Part shown: piece by piece, positions 1 through 11,147 of the stretch | Layout of the letters: each line of letters begins with the position of its first letter | Numbering within the stretch: position 1 is the first letter of the stretch | NCBI GenBank assembly: GCA_003260075.1 | Contig: QLIY01000246.1 | Span: forward strand, 117,753-181,752 | DNA length: 64,000 nt | Direction of reading: 5' to 3' | DNA from: Phallusia mammillata | Taxonomy: Eukaryota > Chordata > Ascidiacea > Phlebobranchia > Ascidiidae | Made by a program: the position numbers and the translations under genes | The notes under the pieces: generated by a model | Seen by the model: only the letters and a program-made list of their open reading frames with translations | Told to the model about the DNA's origin: nothing | The model's database searches: none

Positions 1-457
1 TGGTTTTTATATATTTTTTAGTTTGTGTGTCGAACCCAATTAGTTGCCCTACTAGCCCCCTAAAATGGGTCAGTTTTTTAAAACGTTAAATAGGACATAC
101 TTCAAACAATATCTGGGGAATCTAATTTTATAGTTTGTATTCTACATAGTATTATTATTTAAGCCCAGTGCCGATCACTGTGTTTTACCTTACAACACCC
201 GACGTTCTCATGGTTATCTCTTGAATTGCATTATTTTCAACTTTGCACGTGTGGGGACCCATGAGTTTTTGCCTGCAGAAACGACTAAGGTTATAAAAGA
301 CGATGACTAATATGGGACCCAATATAAAATAAGAATAGGAAATATATTTATGTTTTAAAATAGGTTATAGTGTATATGCAAGGGCAATATGTGCTAAGCC
401 ACCCTTCTAGTATTTTACTGCTTCCTGTTTGTGGAAAAAGTGGTAAACTCTTGAAAT

Positions 458-639
458 TATGCCAATAAGTTTAATGGTGAAACTAACGGCCCAAGTAGAC
501 GTAAAAAGCGGCATGCTTTATTTTTCCAACTTGCGTATCACTAAGGATGGCATTAGCATTTGCCGAAACGTTTTAATAAAGCATGGCCCTGTTTACGTCT
601 ATTTGGGTCGTTATTTTCACCATTAAACTTATGCCAATA
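458..639. mobile_element. MITE with long terminal inverted repeats and 10-bp target duplication
   Basis: The element occupies about 468-629. Its left end reads AGTTTAATGGTGAAA and runs on through a CCCAAGTAGACGTAAA block. The right end carries the reverse complement of both blocks, giving inverted repeats of roughly 40 bp. It is bounded by the 10-bp direct repeat TATGCCAATA at 458-467 and 630-639. A 9-10 bp duplication fits a Mutator-like element. A related sequence sharing the GCATGCTTTAT and AATAAAGCATG interior lies at about 36897-37012. Confidence 0.75.
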
Positions 640-760
640 AGCTCTGGCTTTCAAGTAAAGCATAGGCTACACAGTTGAAAAAGAAACCAAAGGGAACGTG
701 CTGTACAAAAATGTTATATTCCTGTTTTGTCAGTCAAGTTATATTTACTTTTTTTACCAG

Positions 761-956
761 GTCGGTTTGGTTCATCGGTCACATAATCGGTGTTGGACTT
801 CTACTTATTATCCCCAACACAAAATCCACTTCGAAAACATCGGACGCAGATGCAACAAAACCCAGCCAATACTCATCGGTTAACAGGAGCGAAAAACTGA
901 TGACGTCACAATTTGCGTCACACCGCAACGGTCATTATGACGTGAGACACAGGTAA
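761..956 (+). CDS. Possible last exon of a single-pass membrane protein (partial)
   Basis: A pyrimidine-rich acceptor (TTTTTTTACCAG, ending at 760) precedes an open frame that stops at 954-956. The frame encodes a hydrophobic stretch (WFIGHIIGVGLLLIIP), then about 45 polar residues rich in Ser, Thr, Lys and His. This has the shape of a transmembrane helix with a short cytoplasmic tail. An AATAAA follows near 1534. I do not recognise the protein, and upstream exons would lie left of the window. Chance open frame is a real alternative. Confidence 0.3.
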
Positions 957-2485
957 CCTAGGAACTGTCACGTGATGTTGTACGTCATTTATGATGAAAG
1001 CTTGCAAGGCACAGACCTTTGTCCCCCTTCAGTTTCTACTGGACTTTTTTTTTATCTTACTGATGTTTGTTAAAATGTATTCTCAGTTTTTATTCTCTTA
1101 ATCAATCGGTTACATTTGCGTTTCAACTGGTACATTCTATTTCAACAGTAACAAACCGCTTTTATAAAATAATGTAAAATACTGTGTTATGTTTGTAAAC
1201 TCTGGTCCTAAGAAGGTTCGTTTTCATGGCAATGCTGATATTAGGTGGGTTTGTCACCACGTGCGTCTACTCATGCATATTTTTCACTTTTCTCAGTATA
1301 AATTTTGGTTGGTTTAGTACGTTTTTTGTAACTTTTAACCAAACTGAATTGATTTGTTCACTGATGCAATAGGTACCCTGGTAGACTTAAACAGATTTAC
1401 AAGTGGCTATTTTATTTAACATTGTCACATTAAAACCATAATTGTGTAGTAAACAAAGATATAATGGCTTCCCAATTATTTTAAAAAGTGTACTACATGC
1501 TTGTTCTCTTCTGTGTATTTTTACTTTTTATTGAATAAATGTATCTATTCAATTTGCTTCTAGTTGCGATGAAGCAAATGTTGTTGCTTTTCTATTTTGC
1601 TATGCAACTGTTTATAGTGGTCGGCATTAAGCGGAGATTTTGTTAAACAATTTGACAAAACCTTTTTTTTGTTGATTTGAATTTTTTCTGTTTTAACCAG
1701 CAGTGCACACTAAACAAAATTTCTATTGTATGTCATGAAATATTTCTTTTGCAGACCCCAGATGTGCCCAAATATACGTTTGTAGTGAATTTTTAAGGTG
1801 CATTTTGCTATTCATAAATTTATTTCAGTTTGTGTATTGTCTATTTTTAATCACTGTTTCATCATGTGAAGCATGTTTAGGTTTTTCAATCAAGTCACAT
1901 CCTCTTCACATAAACAATGTTTGTGCACTTTGCGTACTCTATGTTCTTTTTAAACTGAATTTTCAAATTCAAAGGCAAAAATAATTTTGTCCTGACAGCG
2001 TTATTTCTGTTTCTGGTTTTTATCGGAGTTTCATGTTCTTTTCTGTTTTTTTTGCGATGGACGATATCTTATGTTTTAATAATGTTCCATAATTGATAAG
2101 TATTCATGTTATGCAAGTCTTTATACAAGTCGCAGTGGCTTATCACTTTTCTGCATGTGTTGTATCAAGTGAATCTGATTGGACATTTTTACGCTTTTAT
2201 GTATTTTTATATTATGACGGTGAAAAACCTGATTTTTGCGTTGTTGTTTCATCAATACAAAGTCAACATTTGTGTCGCAATTATAAGTAAATGTTTTCCA
2301 CTGGGGGCAGCAGAGAGAGTTGTGGCAATCAGTGTGTTACAACTGACAGTAGACAATTCCTAAAAGCCTAAAACAACCTTGTCTTTACACTCACCAAACC
2401 AAACCTTTAAAACTGTCAAAATATTCATTACTTTTTCATTAAAAGGTAAAAAAACACAAAATAACTGTTCACAACAAACAAACAA

Positions 2486-4507
2486 TCAACGTGTGAGCGC
2501 CCGGCTGTGGGCCAACAATTTTTCTGTGGTTTGGCTCCATTTACTCGGTGTTGAAGTTGAGGTGCGCGGAGTTTTTGACTTTGCTTTCAAACTGATCAAA
2601 ACTTCGAGTTCTCTGTTCATAACTTTCCATCGAGCTGCGAGGACTTCATTACGTTTCCTCTGATTCTTGGTTCGTTCCTGCAGAAGTCTCTCGCACCGTT
2701 CCTCCACAGTCTCAGTAAAAGTCAGCGACTGTTTCACTGACTGCTTCTCTCGAAGTTTTGACAATGATGTAAAGTTTTGAAGATGAAATTCATCCATGCT
2801 CCCGTCCTCGTTCTTTGCATACAGAATATCACCATCACAGGAAAACATAAAGCGTCTGTTTGGGGGCTCAAGTGATTGTGACATCACAACATCGCAGATA
2901 ACATTGCCGGTCAGTGTCTCATGCAAATGAGCATTTCCACCCAAAGTAGCCAGGAACAAAATCTGTGGGAAGTTTGGAACCATGGAAATATGCGGACTAT
3001 CGTCTGATTGAGGCACAAGAACTTTGCAACTTTGGGAATTGCAATCAAGAAGATGCACTGACCCATTTTCCAACTGCACCATAATATTTAATGGTGGTGG
3101 GTTGACTAGCTGTGGTGCAGTGTGCTTTACTGAACCATCTAATATGTGCATGTCAATTACTGGCAACTTGGCACCAACTGAAACAAGTGCCCTTGGAATA
3201 CACAAGTGTCTGTCAATCACTGTAACATGCCCGGTTTCCAAACCTACAGCCATTATGTTGGTGCAATCACTCACAGTTGTACAGCTGATTCTGCCGGTCA
3301 TGGGCCACACAAGCTCAGGTTTCAACTCAATATCTTTCCCACCCTTTGCTTGAAGTGGGAAAATTTGTAGCAGGTAGGAATCTTTCCACCAAACACACAC
3401 AGATACAGGCATCGTTGCCAATGCACTGTTGGGTGGATAAGTATCAGGTTGCATCCTACTTGCATACAGATAATGCCAGGTTGGAATATTGGATGAAATT
3501 GTGTCCGGTTTGTAATATTTCATTTGCTCTTCATGCAACTTGTGGGTTATTGCTTCCCTTATCTTCAAGTGGTTTGCAGTTAGAAGATGGTTGTTACCTC
3601 TCCCAATCGTATTTGGTAAACCAGCCTGTTCTGTGGCTTCTTGCACACTGGAGAAATTATTTGGCACAAGTGGAGTTGGACTTTTTACTTTTAACACAAG
3701 AATAATTGGTGAGAATTTGACTTCGAATACTTCAGAAGCTGCAGGTGTCAAATTCTCCTCTCCACTTTCAGGCAGAGTCTCAGAGCTAGCTTGTGCTTTT
3801 TTCAGGGCATTTTTTTGTGCAATATCAATTTCTGAAAGCCAGTTGTCTCTTGGCAATTTGTAGACTTCCAGCCATGATGTGCCGTCACATTCAAGTGCAA
3901 GGCCACAAAAATCCCCATTCTGTGAAATTGTAAACTTTACAGCGTTTGTTTTAGGCAAACCTTCACCCTGCTCATTCAATAGTTGGATGGGATAAAAAGT
4001 TTCGTTGGCAAAAGCAAGAAGCCTTGCGAAACCCATGTCATCAATCATTGTGATCACATGAATCTGTGGACCAATCACAACGCAGCGAATGAATTCAACG
4101 TTAGCTGAATATTCTTTAATACTCCATTCAGAGATTTTGTTGTAAGTGACAGCATCAAATGCTGCTAGCTCCCCTGATTCGAATCCAACAAATAAATATC
4201 TCACGTCACTGCTGTGACACATTGCAGTTGAATCAGCAAACTCTGTGACACTCCTAGTGGCAGAATGAAGCGGAGGTCGAACACGCCGAGCTTCCTTAGC
4301 CCTTGCCTCGGCTCGTTCAACAATTTTATCCCATGTCTCATCGAGTAGTCGACATAGAGTGCGATCGATCATGCGGAAAGGCTGAGGCAATTCACCAACA
4401 ACCTGTTCTGGATCGAGAATGAAAACTCCGCTCTCGTCATCGCTCTCAATGCTGCTGATGCTCGGAGCCGGAATGTCAGGTTCCCCAGCACGAATATAAA
4501 CAGGCAT
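2486..4507 (-). CDS. WDR93: WD repeat-containing protein 93 (WDR93)
   Basis: A single uninterrupted frame of 673 residues, close to the roughly 690 of the vertebrate protein. The N-terminal part has the family signature LPQPFRMI at residues 40-47, followed by a charged helix (ETWDKIVERAEARAKEARRV). Then come irregular beta-propeller blades (for example YLFVGFESGELAAFD and MAVGLETGHVTVID). The C-terminal region has ERCERLLQ around residues 603-610 and a basic coiled-coil-like tail. WDR93 is a poorly characterised WD-repeat protein found mainly in ciliated lineages; no catalytic role is known. The start at 4507 is the first ATG of the frame. It lies about 1 kb from the LIPT2 start, in divergent orientation. 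Lack of introns is unusual for this window and could reflect an ancient retrocopy or intron loss. The frame is intact, so I treat it as functional. Confidence 0.87.
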   Translation of the reverse strand: MPVYIRAGEPDIPAPSISSIESDDESGVFILDPEQVVGELPQPFRMIDRTLCRLLDETWDKIVERAEARAKEARRVRPPLHSATRSVTEFADSTAMCHSSDVRYLFVGFESGELAAFDAVTYNKISEWSIKEYSANVEFIRCVVIGPQIHVITMIDDMGFARLLAFANETFYPIQLLNEQGEGLPKTNAVKFTISQNGDFCGLALECDGTSWLEVYKLPRDNWLSEIDIAQKNALKKAQASSETLPESGEENLTPAASEVFEVKFSPIILVLKVKSPTPLVPNNFSSVQEATEQAGLPNTIGRGNNHLLTANHLKIREAITHKLHEEQMKYYKPDTISSNIPTWHYLYASRMQPDTYPPNSALATMPVSVCVWWKDSYLLQIFPLQAKGGKDIELKPELVWPMTGRISCTTVSDCTNIMAVGLETGHVTVIDRHLCIPRALVSVGAKLPVIDMHILDGSVKHTAPQLVNPPPLNIMVQLENGSVHLLDCNSQSCKVLVPQSDDSPHISMVPNFPQILFLATLGGNAHLHETLTGNVICDVVMSQSLEPPNRRFMFSCDGDILYAKNEDGSMDEFHLQNFTSLSKLREKQSVKQSLTFTETVEERCERLLQERTKNQRKRNEVLAARWKVMNRELEVLISLKAKSKTPRTSTSTPSKWSQTTEKLLAHSRALTR

Positions 4508-5517
4508 GGTTCAACACTGCCAGATTTTTATCCTAACACCACACCACAAACTATGTGAAACCAAGTACAGATTTACCAATCGCCTATGTTAAATAATATC
4601 TTAATGTATAAAACATAAGAAGGCAGCCAATTCAATATCTCACTGGTGCTGTTGTATAAAAATGGACGGAAAACCTAAAATAATTGACGTTTAAATACTG
4701 TCATGTAATTAGTAAATTAGAAATCCATTGAAACAAAAACTGCTTATTTAAACATAACTATAAAATCTAAAAGTCATACCATTTGGAACTATGTCAAACA
4801 AAAACTGTTTTATCGTCATATACAACTTGAAATAAGCTCTTAAACCTGCACAAAATTTAAACACATTTTAAATTTAGTTTATTTGGTCAACTTAACTCGC
4901 TAACTTGCTGAAGCGGTAAGGCGCCATGGAAACGAACGCTACACGCGACAAACGCAACATTTGTAAAAATTAAGAAACATTGGTGCCGGTAAACCAAAAA
5001 TCTACAAATAGATAGAATTAGTGTAAAACTTCTTTTAAATAACGAATAATTATCGCTGGTAGCTAAAATTTGTGACAATTAACAAAAGTTTTTTTTTATA
5101 AATTGTTAGTTATTTTGTTCCAAATGTGTTGTTTATTTCTACCGTGGGATTAAGATACTTCGTACTATTACTTAAAAAAATCTATCACGAAAAAACAGTC
5201 GGCTTCCCGATTCAACATTCTCAAATTACGTTCGAAACACAAACCACGCAAATTCAAAATAAAATAGGGAAATCCCCAACGTCAGCTTTGCATTTGGTTT
5301 CAAAATTCGAATCTCAGTTATTGCATTGCTGCATGGTAGAAAAAGTATTATTTCCTGTCAAAATCCTAAAATTTGTAGGGATTGTATAGGATCTTTATAG
5401 CCTTGTGTGCGATTATCAACCACCATTATAATGTTTATATTGTTTTGTTGCTTCGTCAAACAGGTTTGAAAACATAAATTCGTGTTTAATTAAAAGTTCG
5501 CATATTTTTCACATGTG
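4508..5517. promoter_or_regulatory. Shared 5' region between divergent WDR93 and LIPT2
   Basis: About 1 kb of AT-rich sequence separates the WDR93 start (minus) from the LIPT2 start (plus). It holds no other supportable gene. By position it must contain both promoters and may be bidirectional. I see no TATA box or motif I would defend. Confidence 0.45.
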
Positions 5518-7752
5518 ATGACGCGACTCGTCTTCAGATGTTTTTATTTGGGTGTTACCAGATACAAAAATGTGGGTAGACTAACGTATACATAGTAATC
5601 AACAATACATTGACATAAAGTCTGTGTTTAGATCTTACAGCTGCAGGAGAAGTTGGTTAAATGGCATCAAAGTCAACCAGAAGTTTCCACACTTCTACTG
5701 TTACAACACAAACCTGTTTATACTATAGGTGTGTACTTATTCAAATATTTGACATACGTTGGTGGGATTCCAATTTTTGTCAGCCGGTTCTGTTACAAAA
5801 AGTCCATTGACAGTAACCAGTAACCACCAATGCTAATCGGTTCGCTGATTTTAAAAAATTCATGAGACAGTTCTATAGAACCGGTGCGAACCGACTCAAT
5901 ACCACCACTGCTGACATATATTTATCATGTGTTGCATTCTTTGTGACACATAAACAATTTTAAATGACTTTGTTAGGTTTACGATCAAAGTTGTACAATG
6001 AAACAGACAAGGACAAGCTGGAACTTCTCGGTGCAGACTTTGTGAAGACCAACAGAGGAGGTACAGTATTTACTCTATTGTAAGCCGTGGCTTATATTGT
6101 TTTTTACCTGCTGTTTGTGCGGTTTATAATCGAGGGCGGCTTACAATCGAGGGTGACTTACATTTAAATTTGAAACCGATATTATTTGTACACTCCAACT
6201 TTTTAATTTATTTGGGGTTCAAAACTTGTACATATGTACAGACTATACGTCGAAATACGTTCTGCTGAATACAATTATCAAAGTAATTAACAGATATGGG
6301 AAAATAGTTACAGTATATAACAACAGAAAGATGTATTATGTAACAATAGTATCTGAAATTCCAGTGTGCAGCTTTTAATCCAGTATATACATACAGTATT
6401 TGACAATAATGCAAAGTTTACTTGTGACTGAACTGATTCCTTCAGGGCTAATAACATTCCATGGACCCGGCCAACTTGTTGTTTACCCAATATTTAGTTT
6501 GGCAACAGCAAATATGGGAGTTAGAAACTATGTGAACAGCTTGGAAGAAGTCGTCATTAGTTTGTGTAAAAGGTTGGTTTGGTTTTGTGCTTTAGAAATT
6601 ACATGGTTCTGTTGACCTGTGTTAACATGTTTATGTGTTTTAGATATGATTTGAATGGTTCTCGCTCACCTCACACAGGTGTCTGGATCGGAAACAACAA
6701 AATTTGTGCTATGGGTATGAAGAAATATTACAGTGTTGTTATTAAAGATAGTCAAAACCAGTTATTATTGTAAATTATCTAATGCAGTAAGTGGTAATGA
6801 AAGCATCTTTGCTTATGCTCTGTTTAACTGAATGCAATTAACATTGTGCATTTGTATTGTAACTTAGTAAACTGAAGCTTTCAGTACACCTAAATCAATC
6901 CGTGTTTTTCGTGTTGCAATGTATTGCATGTATGTGTATTTGTATTAATGTGTATTTACATTCATTGGACACAAACAATTTATTATTACTAACCCAGTTA
7001 ATTGCAAATGTAGCTTATCGTTGCACACTGTTTCAACCCATAAGGTCTGATCAGTGGTAATACATGGCTTAAAAGCCTAAAATTAGCCCGTGAGTCCAAC
7101 AAATTGAAGTGTCATAGCCTGGCAACTAAGCTAATGTCTTGTCAACAGCTGCATTGATGAGACATTAAACATAGATAGAAACTGTGTGCACTGTCTGCAG
7201 CTAACTTATCACTGTATCAGCACCTTGCTTTGGAAGCTTGTCCTTAGTTGATTCTTGAAAAGTATTCCAAATTAAAGTATACTATGCTTCATTGCCAGAA
7301 AAAGTTTGCCAAATAAAGTTCTTTTAACCAGAATTGTTTGTTATTTAAATTATATTAGAGTTGATTTAGTTCATGTGGGTCAGCAGCTCAAAGTTTGCAC
7401 GATCTTTTTTTCATATGACATAACCTACATACTTTGTATTTTAGGAATTAGCTGCCAAAGAAGTGTTACTTCACATGGACTAGCTTTGAACTGCAACACT
7501 GACATGGGTTGGTTCAACAAAATTGTCCCTTGCGGAATTCATGGGAAAGGAGTTACATCAATTACAGAATGCACCGGGACAGAAGTGACTGTAGAAGATG
7601 TTCTTTCCCAGTTTATTCAAGATTTCTCGGATATTTTTAACTGTGAAACACAGACACTGGAAGTACTTGACGAAAACTTGGACAATTCTGTTCTCGCAAA
7701 ACTAATAACAGAAAAAGATTCAGAAGGTTTGATAAAAAATCTTGTTTCTTAA
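5518..7752 (+). CDS. LIPT2: Octanoyl-[acyl-carrier-protein] transferase, LIPT2/LipB family
   Basis: Mitochondrial enzyme that moves an octanoyl group from acyl carrier protein to the lipoyl domain of GcvH and related proteins, the first committed step of lipoate synthesis. I place six exons: 5518-5571, 5632-5728, 5977-6060, 6446-6572, 6644-6714 and 7445-7752. All junctions are GT-AG and in frame, giving 246 residues (human about 231). Landmarks in order: KPVYTIG, then NRGGLITFHGPGQLVVYP (glycine-rich substrate loop), TGVWIGNNKICAMG (with the family's invariant lysine), SHGLALNCNTD, and VPCGIHGKGVTSITE (with the catalytic cysteine). The start at 5518 gives a short basic N-terminus compatible with mitochondrial import. 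The first donor (GTGGGT) is weak, so exon 1 is the least certain. Intron 2 carries a hAT-like element, and intron 3 is nearly all MITE. Confidence 0.94.
5758..5910. mobile_element. Short hAT-like element in LIPT2 intron 2
   Basis: The left end reads TTGGTGGGATTC and the right end ATACCACCACTG. Flanks TGACATAC and TGACATAT look like an imperfect 8-bp target duplication. The interior has GCCGGTTCTGTTACAAAAAG and TTCTATAGAACCGG. The same family recurs at 47577-47846 and 55928-56197. Confidence 0.7.
6062..6398. mobile_element. TA-flanked MITE filling LIPT2 intron 3
   Basis: It begins TACAGTATTTACTC one base after the exon 3 boundary. It continues with GTAAGCCGTGGCTTATATTG and AATCGAGGGCGGCTTACAAT, matching the element at 42071-43052. 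Shared interior includes AACAGATATGGG and AACAGAAAGATGTATTA. The right end is degenerate (CAGTATATACATACAGTA). The element covers roughly 335 of the 385 bases of the intron, and the donor GTACAG is formed at its left terminus. Confidence 0.75.
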
Positions 7753-8040
7753 CCATGAATTCAATGCCCATGAGCGGGGTTTAAGGTAAGTTAAGATATT
7801 TAAAAACAGTAGGTTAGGAAAAAAGTTTCTGTCGAAACTAAAACTGCCAGTGAGTTTGTATGTAATAATTAGTATATTTTATTTGCAATGTATATTTATA
7901 CTTCGCATAAAAAATTAAGCCAACTTGTCTGTTGATAATTTGAAGAATTTTTGGTTTTAAAAAAGTGCCATTTAAATCTATCTGTTTAATTGATGCAAAT
8001 TTGTTCACAGGAGGTAACATACAGATTCGTTGACGTTTCA

Positions 8041-8195
8041 TAAACATTTAATTGCAATGGGACTTTTATCATAAACATTTAATTGCAATGGGACTTTTAT
8101 CGTAAACATTTAATTGCAATGAAACTTTTATCATAAACATTTAATTGCAATGGGATTTTTATCATAAACATTTAATTGCAATGGAACTTTTATCG
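8041..8195. repeat. 31-bp minisatellite, five copies
   Basis: Copies start at 8041, 8072, 8103, 8134 and 8165. Each contains TAAACATTTAATTGCAATGG followed by a variable GACTTTTATC. Only single-base differences separate copies. It lies about 290 bases past the LIPT2 stop, in its 3' region. Confidence 0.92.
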
Positions 8196-9340
8196 TGTTT
8201 CTGTTAGCAACTTTGTAATATGTTATGGAGTCATTCATATTATGTTATTCCCGTTTGGAATAATTGCTTTGTCCACAATCTAAATATACATTGTATTGTT
8301 GGTGGTTTCCCTAACAAAACATTAAATCCCATTCTGCCATTTAAACCTGATCCGAACTATTTGATCAAACAACTAGGCTACCTTGCACGACAATAGAATG
8401 GCTGGAGTCTGTCGATTTCCTAGCAAAATATCCCTTTGTGTTGGGGTTCTTAGTAGTGGTGATGGCTGATGAAATGATTTGTTCGTGCTGTATGTTCAAC
8501 TCTACAATTGCCTATTAGTTCCAGACTCCTTTCCAGTATTTGGTCAGAAACACTTTTCAGTTTTTATGTTGACAAAATATTACCTCAGATGTTGAATGTT
8601 TTCGTTTGCAACAATTTATGTCATTATTATCACGGAAAAATCCGTCTTAGCTAGACTTCTACTGCAAGATAATAATGGAAGTTTGTAGAATTTTTGTCTT
8701 GTTTGTTGTGATAAAGAAAATGTATACAGTAGAAAAGATAAAAATGTTTTATGAGGTAAATTTCAGTTAGGACATAGCTTGCACAGGTTTTTAAACGCTT
8801 GTGGTTTTTCTGTTTGTGAGGTTTCGCAGCTCATGTATTCTATAATGAACACAAACAATTGCGTCACTGCGACCGGCAGTTTTACTTCTATGTGGGCGCG
8901 TTACGGCTGGGTGGCGTAGGTTGCCAGTAGCAACGTATCGCGTGGGTACTTGGTGTGTCGGTGTCAAGTCTCGAACAGTTTAACTGGGATTTAATCGACG
9001 CACGACAATAGGCTTTGAAGAGGCCTCGCCACTAAAGATAATTTACACCGGTTTGTGTTTTGTCCGCTCTGCTATTACAATGAAAAGCTGCAGCTTAGAG
9101 GTTAGCTGGAAAATTTCAGTTTTAGGGGTAGTTAAATCGAAACAAATAGATATACAAGGATTTAAGATAAACTAGTTTTTTGCACGTTAAGTTATTGAAC
9201 AAGTTATAAACCGACAGACGTACTGTGATGTCACAAACAAAAGTCGTCACAATGGACAGTTGGTTTTTAGTGCAAAAAATATTTGTTTTAAGTTTGCTGA
9301 AAGACATTTACAGAAGCAAAAGAGGTTTCAACAGGCAGAA
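8196..9340. other. Intergenic region between LIPT2 and EFCAB6
   Basis: No coding sequence I can support. The stretch from about 8880 to 9090 is richer in CpG than its surroundings (GGGCGCGTTACGG, GTATCGCGTGGG). It sits just upstream of the EFCAB6 start, so it is a reasonable place for that gene's promoter. Confidence 0.4.
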
Positions 9341-11096
9341 ATGGTATTGGTAAGCAATTTTGTCAGGTGGACCGTTAGATTAACAGTAATGTGCGAATGT
9401 AGGTTAGTGGCAAAGTAAGGCTGTACAACCGAGGTTTAAGTGACGATTATCTTAACATGTTGCGATATTTTTATTTGTGCTCATTTTTTCATAGCGCAAG
9501 TTTTTACCGGTCAGTGTAGAACCGAGCGAGTCTCAAGACAAGAACTTAACCGCTTACATTTTGGTTCCGATCAAAAAGTCCAAGAAAAACCGCAAAAAAG
9601 CGTTAAACGATCGACAATCTTGTGTGGAATTGCCTCCTCCACTGGTAACAGATATGGCAGCAGTACAAGCCATCCACAAACCTAACACTTCGCCAGCTGA
9701 AATCCCTGCCCTGCGCCCTTCGTCAAGAGGAGTCGTATTCTCACCGCGGCCTCTACTGAACACAGGCAAGCTGCCAAATTTGCGTGTCTAGTACGTTAAT
9801 TGTGACGTGGCAAGTTTCTATTGGCTGTATTTTATTCTGCCTTTAAAACCAGTTATCCAATAGCAGTAGTCTGTAATAAAAACCAAATTGCCATCGATGT
9901 AGAATAAACCTATTCATTTTATTAACCAAACGTTTCGACAACAACAATTCTCATCATCAGTGAAAATATAATGTACAAGCGAACACAAGCTCGTTTAAAT
10001 ACACAGAAAGGTCTATATCAGTGGTTCTTAACCTGTGGGTAATTACCCCCAAAGGGGTAATTTGGCATTTTTGTAAGGGGTAACATAGATTTATGCTTCA
10101 GATTGATAATGATATGCGATGTTGTCTCTCCTGCACTCAGCCTAGATTTGCAGGCTTAGTAGCTAAAAAGCAGTATCAACCTTCCCATTAACTGCATTTG
10201 AGAAATGAACCTTTGAATGTACAATAAATAATGACTTTGTTTTTCTGTGGGTTTATTTTGGATTGCAAGCTATATTAGGTGATGTTTTTCTAAAAAGGGG
10301 TAATTGATATCCATCAAAACATTTTGTGGGTAACAACAGAAAAAAGGTTAAGAACCACTGGTCTATATGAATACGTTTCATTCTACATCGCTGCGATTTG
10401 GTTTTTATTAAAGCTACTATTTATGTCCGTGTCTTGTGTACCAGCAATCTGTTAAACTGTTGTCATCTTAACGTGCTGTGTGTTTGATTTTTCTCTGCTT
10501 AGGTCGGAATGTTCGTGCTTGGAGGAGCAATTCATGCTCAGTGACGTCGTCACGCTCGTTTCAGATGCCGAGTAACGGAGCCGGTAGCAGTACGACTGTT
10601 ATGTTGATGGCAAACCCCCGGTTGACATTGGTTGAAGTTGAACAGGTTGTACGTCAGGTGGGTGCAACATGAATAGTTGTGAACTCATTTATACGATCTT
10701 CCTGAGGTTAAAACTCGTGTGGCCCAATTCTCATTGGCTGAGTCATTGTGCAGTTGATGACACCAGAAAAAATCCATTACCATATATGGCAGAAGCGACA
10801 GCACTTTCTAAGTTGACAAGATTTTGAATTCCTGCGCAGAAAGTAGCTGAAAACTTTGAAGCAATGAAACGAGCTTTCCATCTTTACGACACGGAACGCT
10901 GCACTCACGTGACAAAAGGGGAATTCCGGAGGGTGCTTGACAACTACGCTATTCCCATGACAACCGAACAACTGAACGGAATTATCGCAAAAGTAAGTTG
11001 TCGTTCAGAGTTGTAAGCGGGTCCGTAGTTCGATCCCGATCCCGACCCCGATCCCGATCCCGATCCCGATCCCGATCCCGATCCCGAATCGTTTAT

Positions 11097-11147
<51 letters not shown>

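Larger units (their letters stand above)
1..2485. other. Left-flank mostly non-coding sequence
   Basis: AT-rich sequence with no recognisable conserved gene. It holds one MITE-like element (458-639) and a possible terminal exon of a membrane protein (761-956), both listed separately. A canonical AATAAA lies at about 1534-1539, downstream of that exon. I see nothing else supportable from 957 to the end of WDR93 at 2486. Confidence 0.6.

Noticed and set aside
2379-3863. Several plus-strand open frames of 85-120 residues
   Set aside because: They are shadows of the WDR93 coding strand and have no similarity or splice context of their own.
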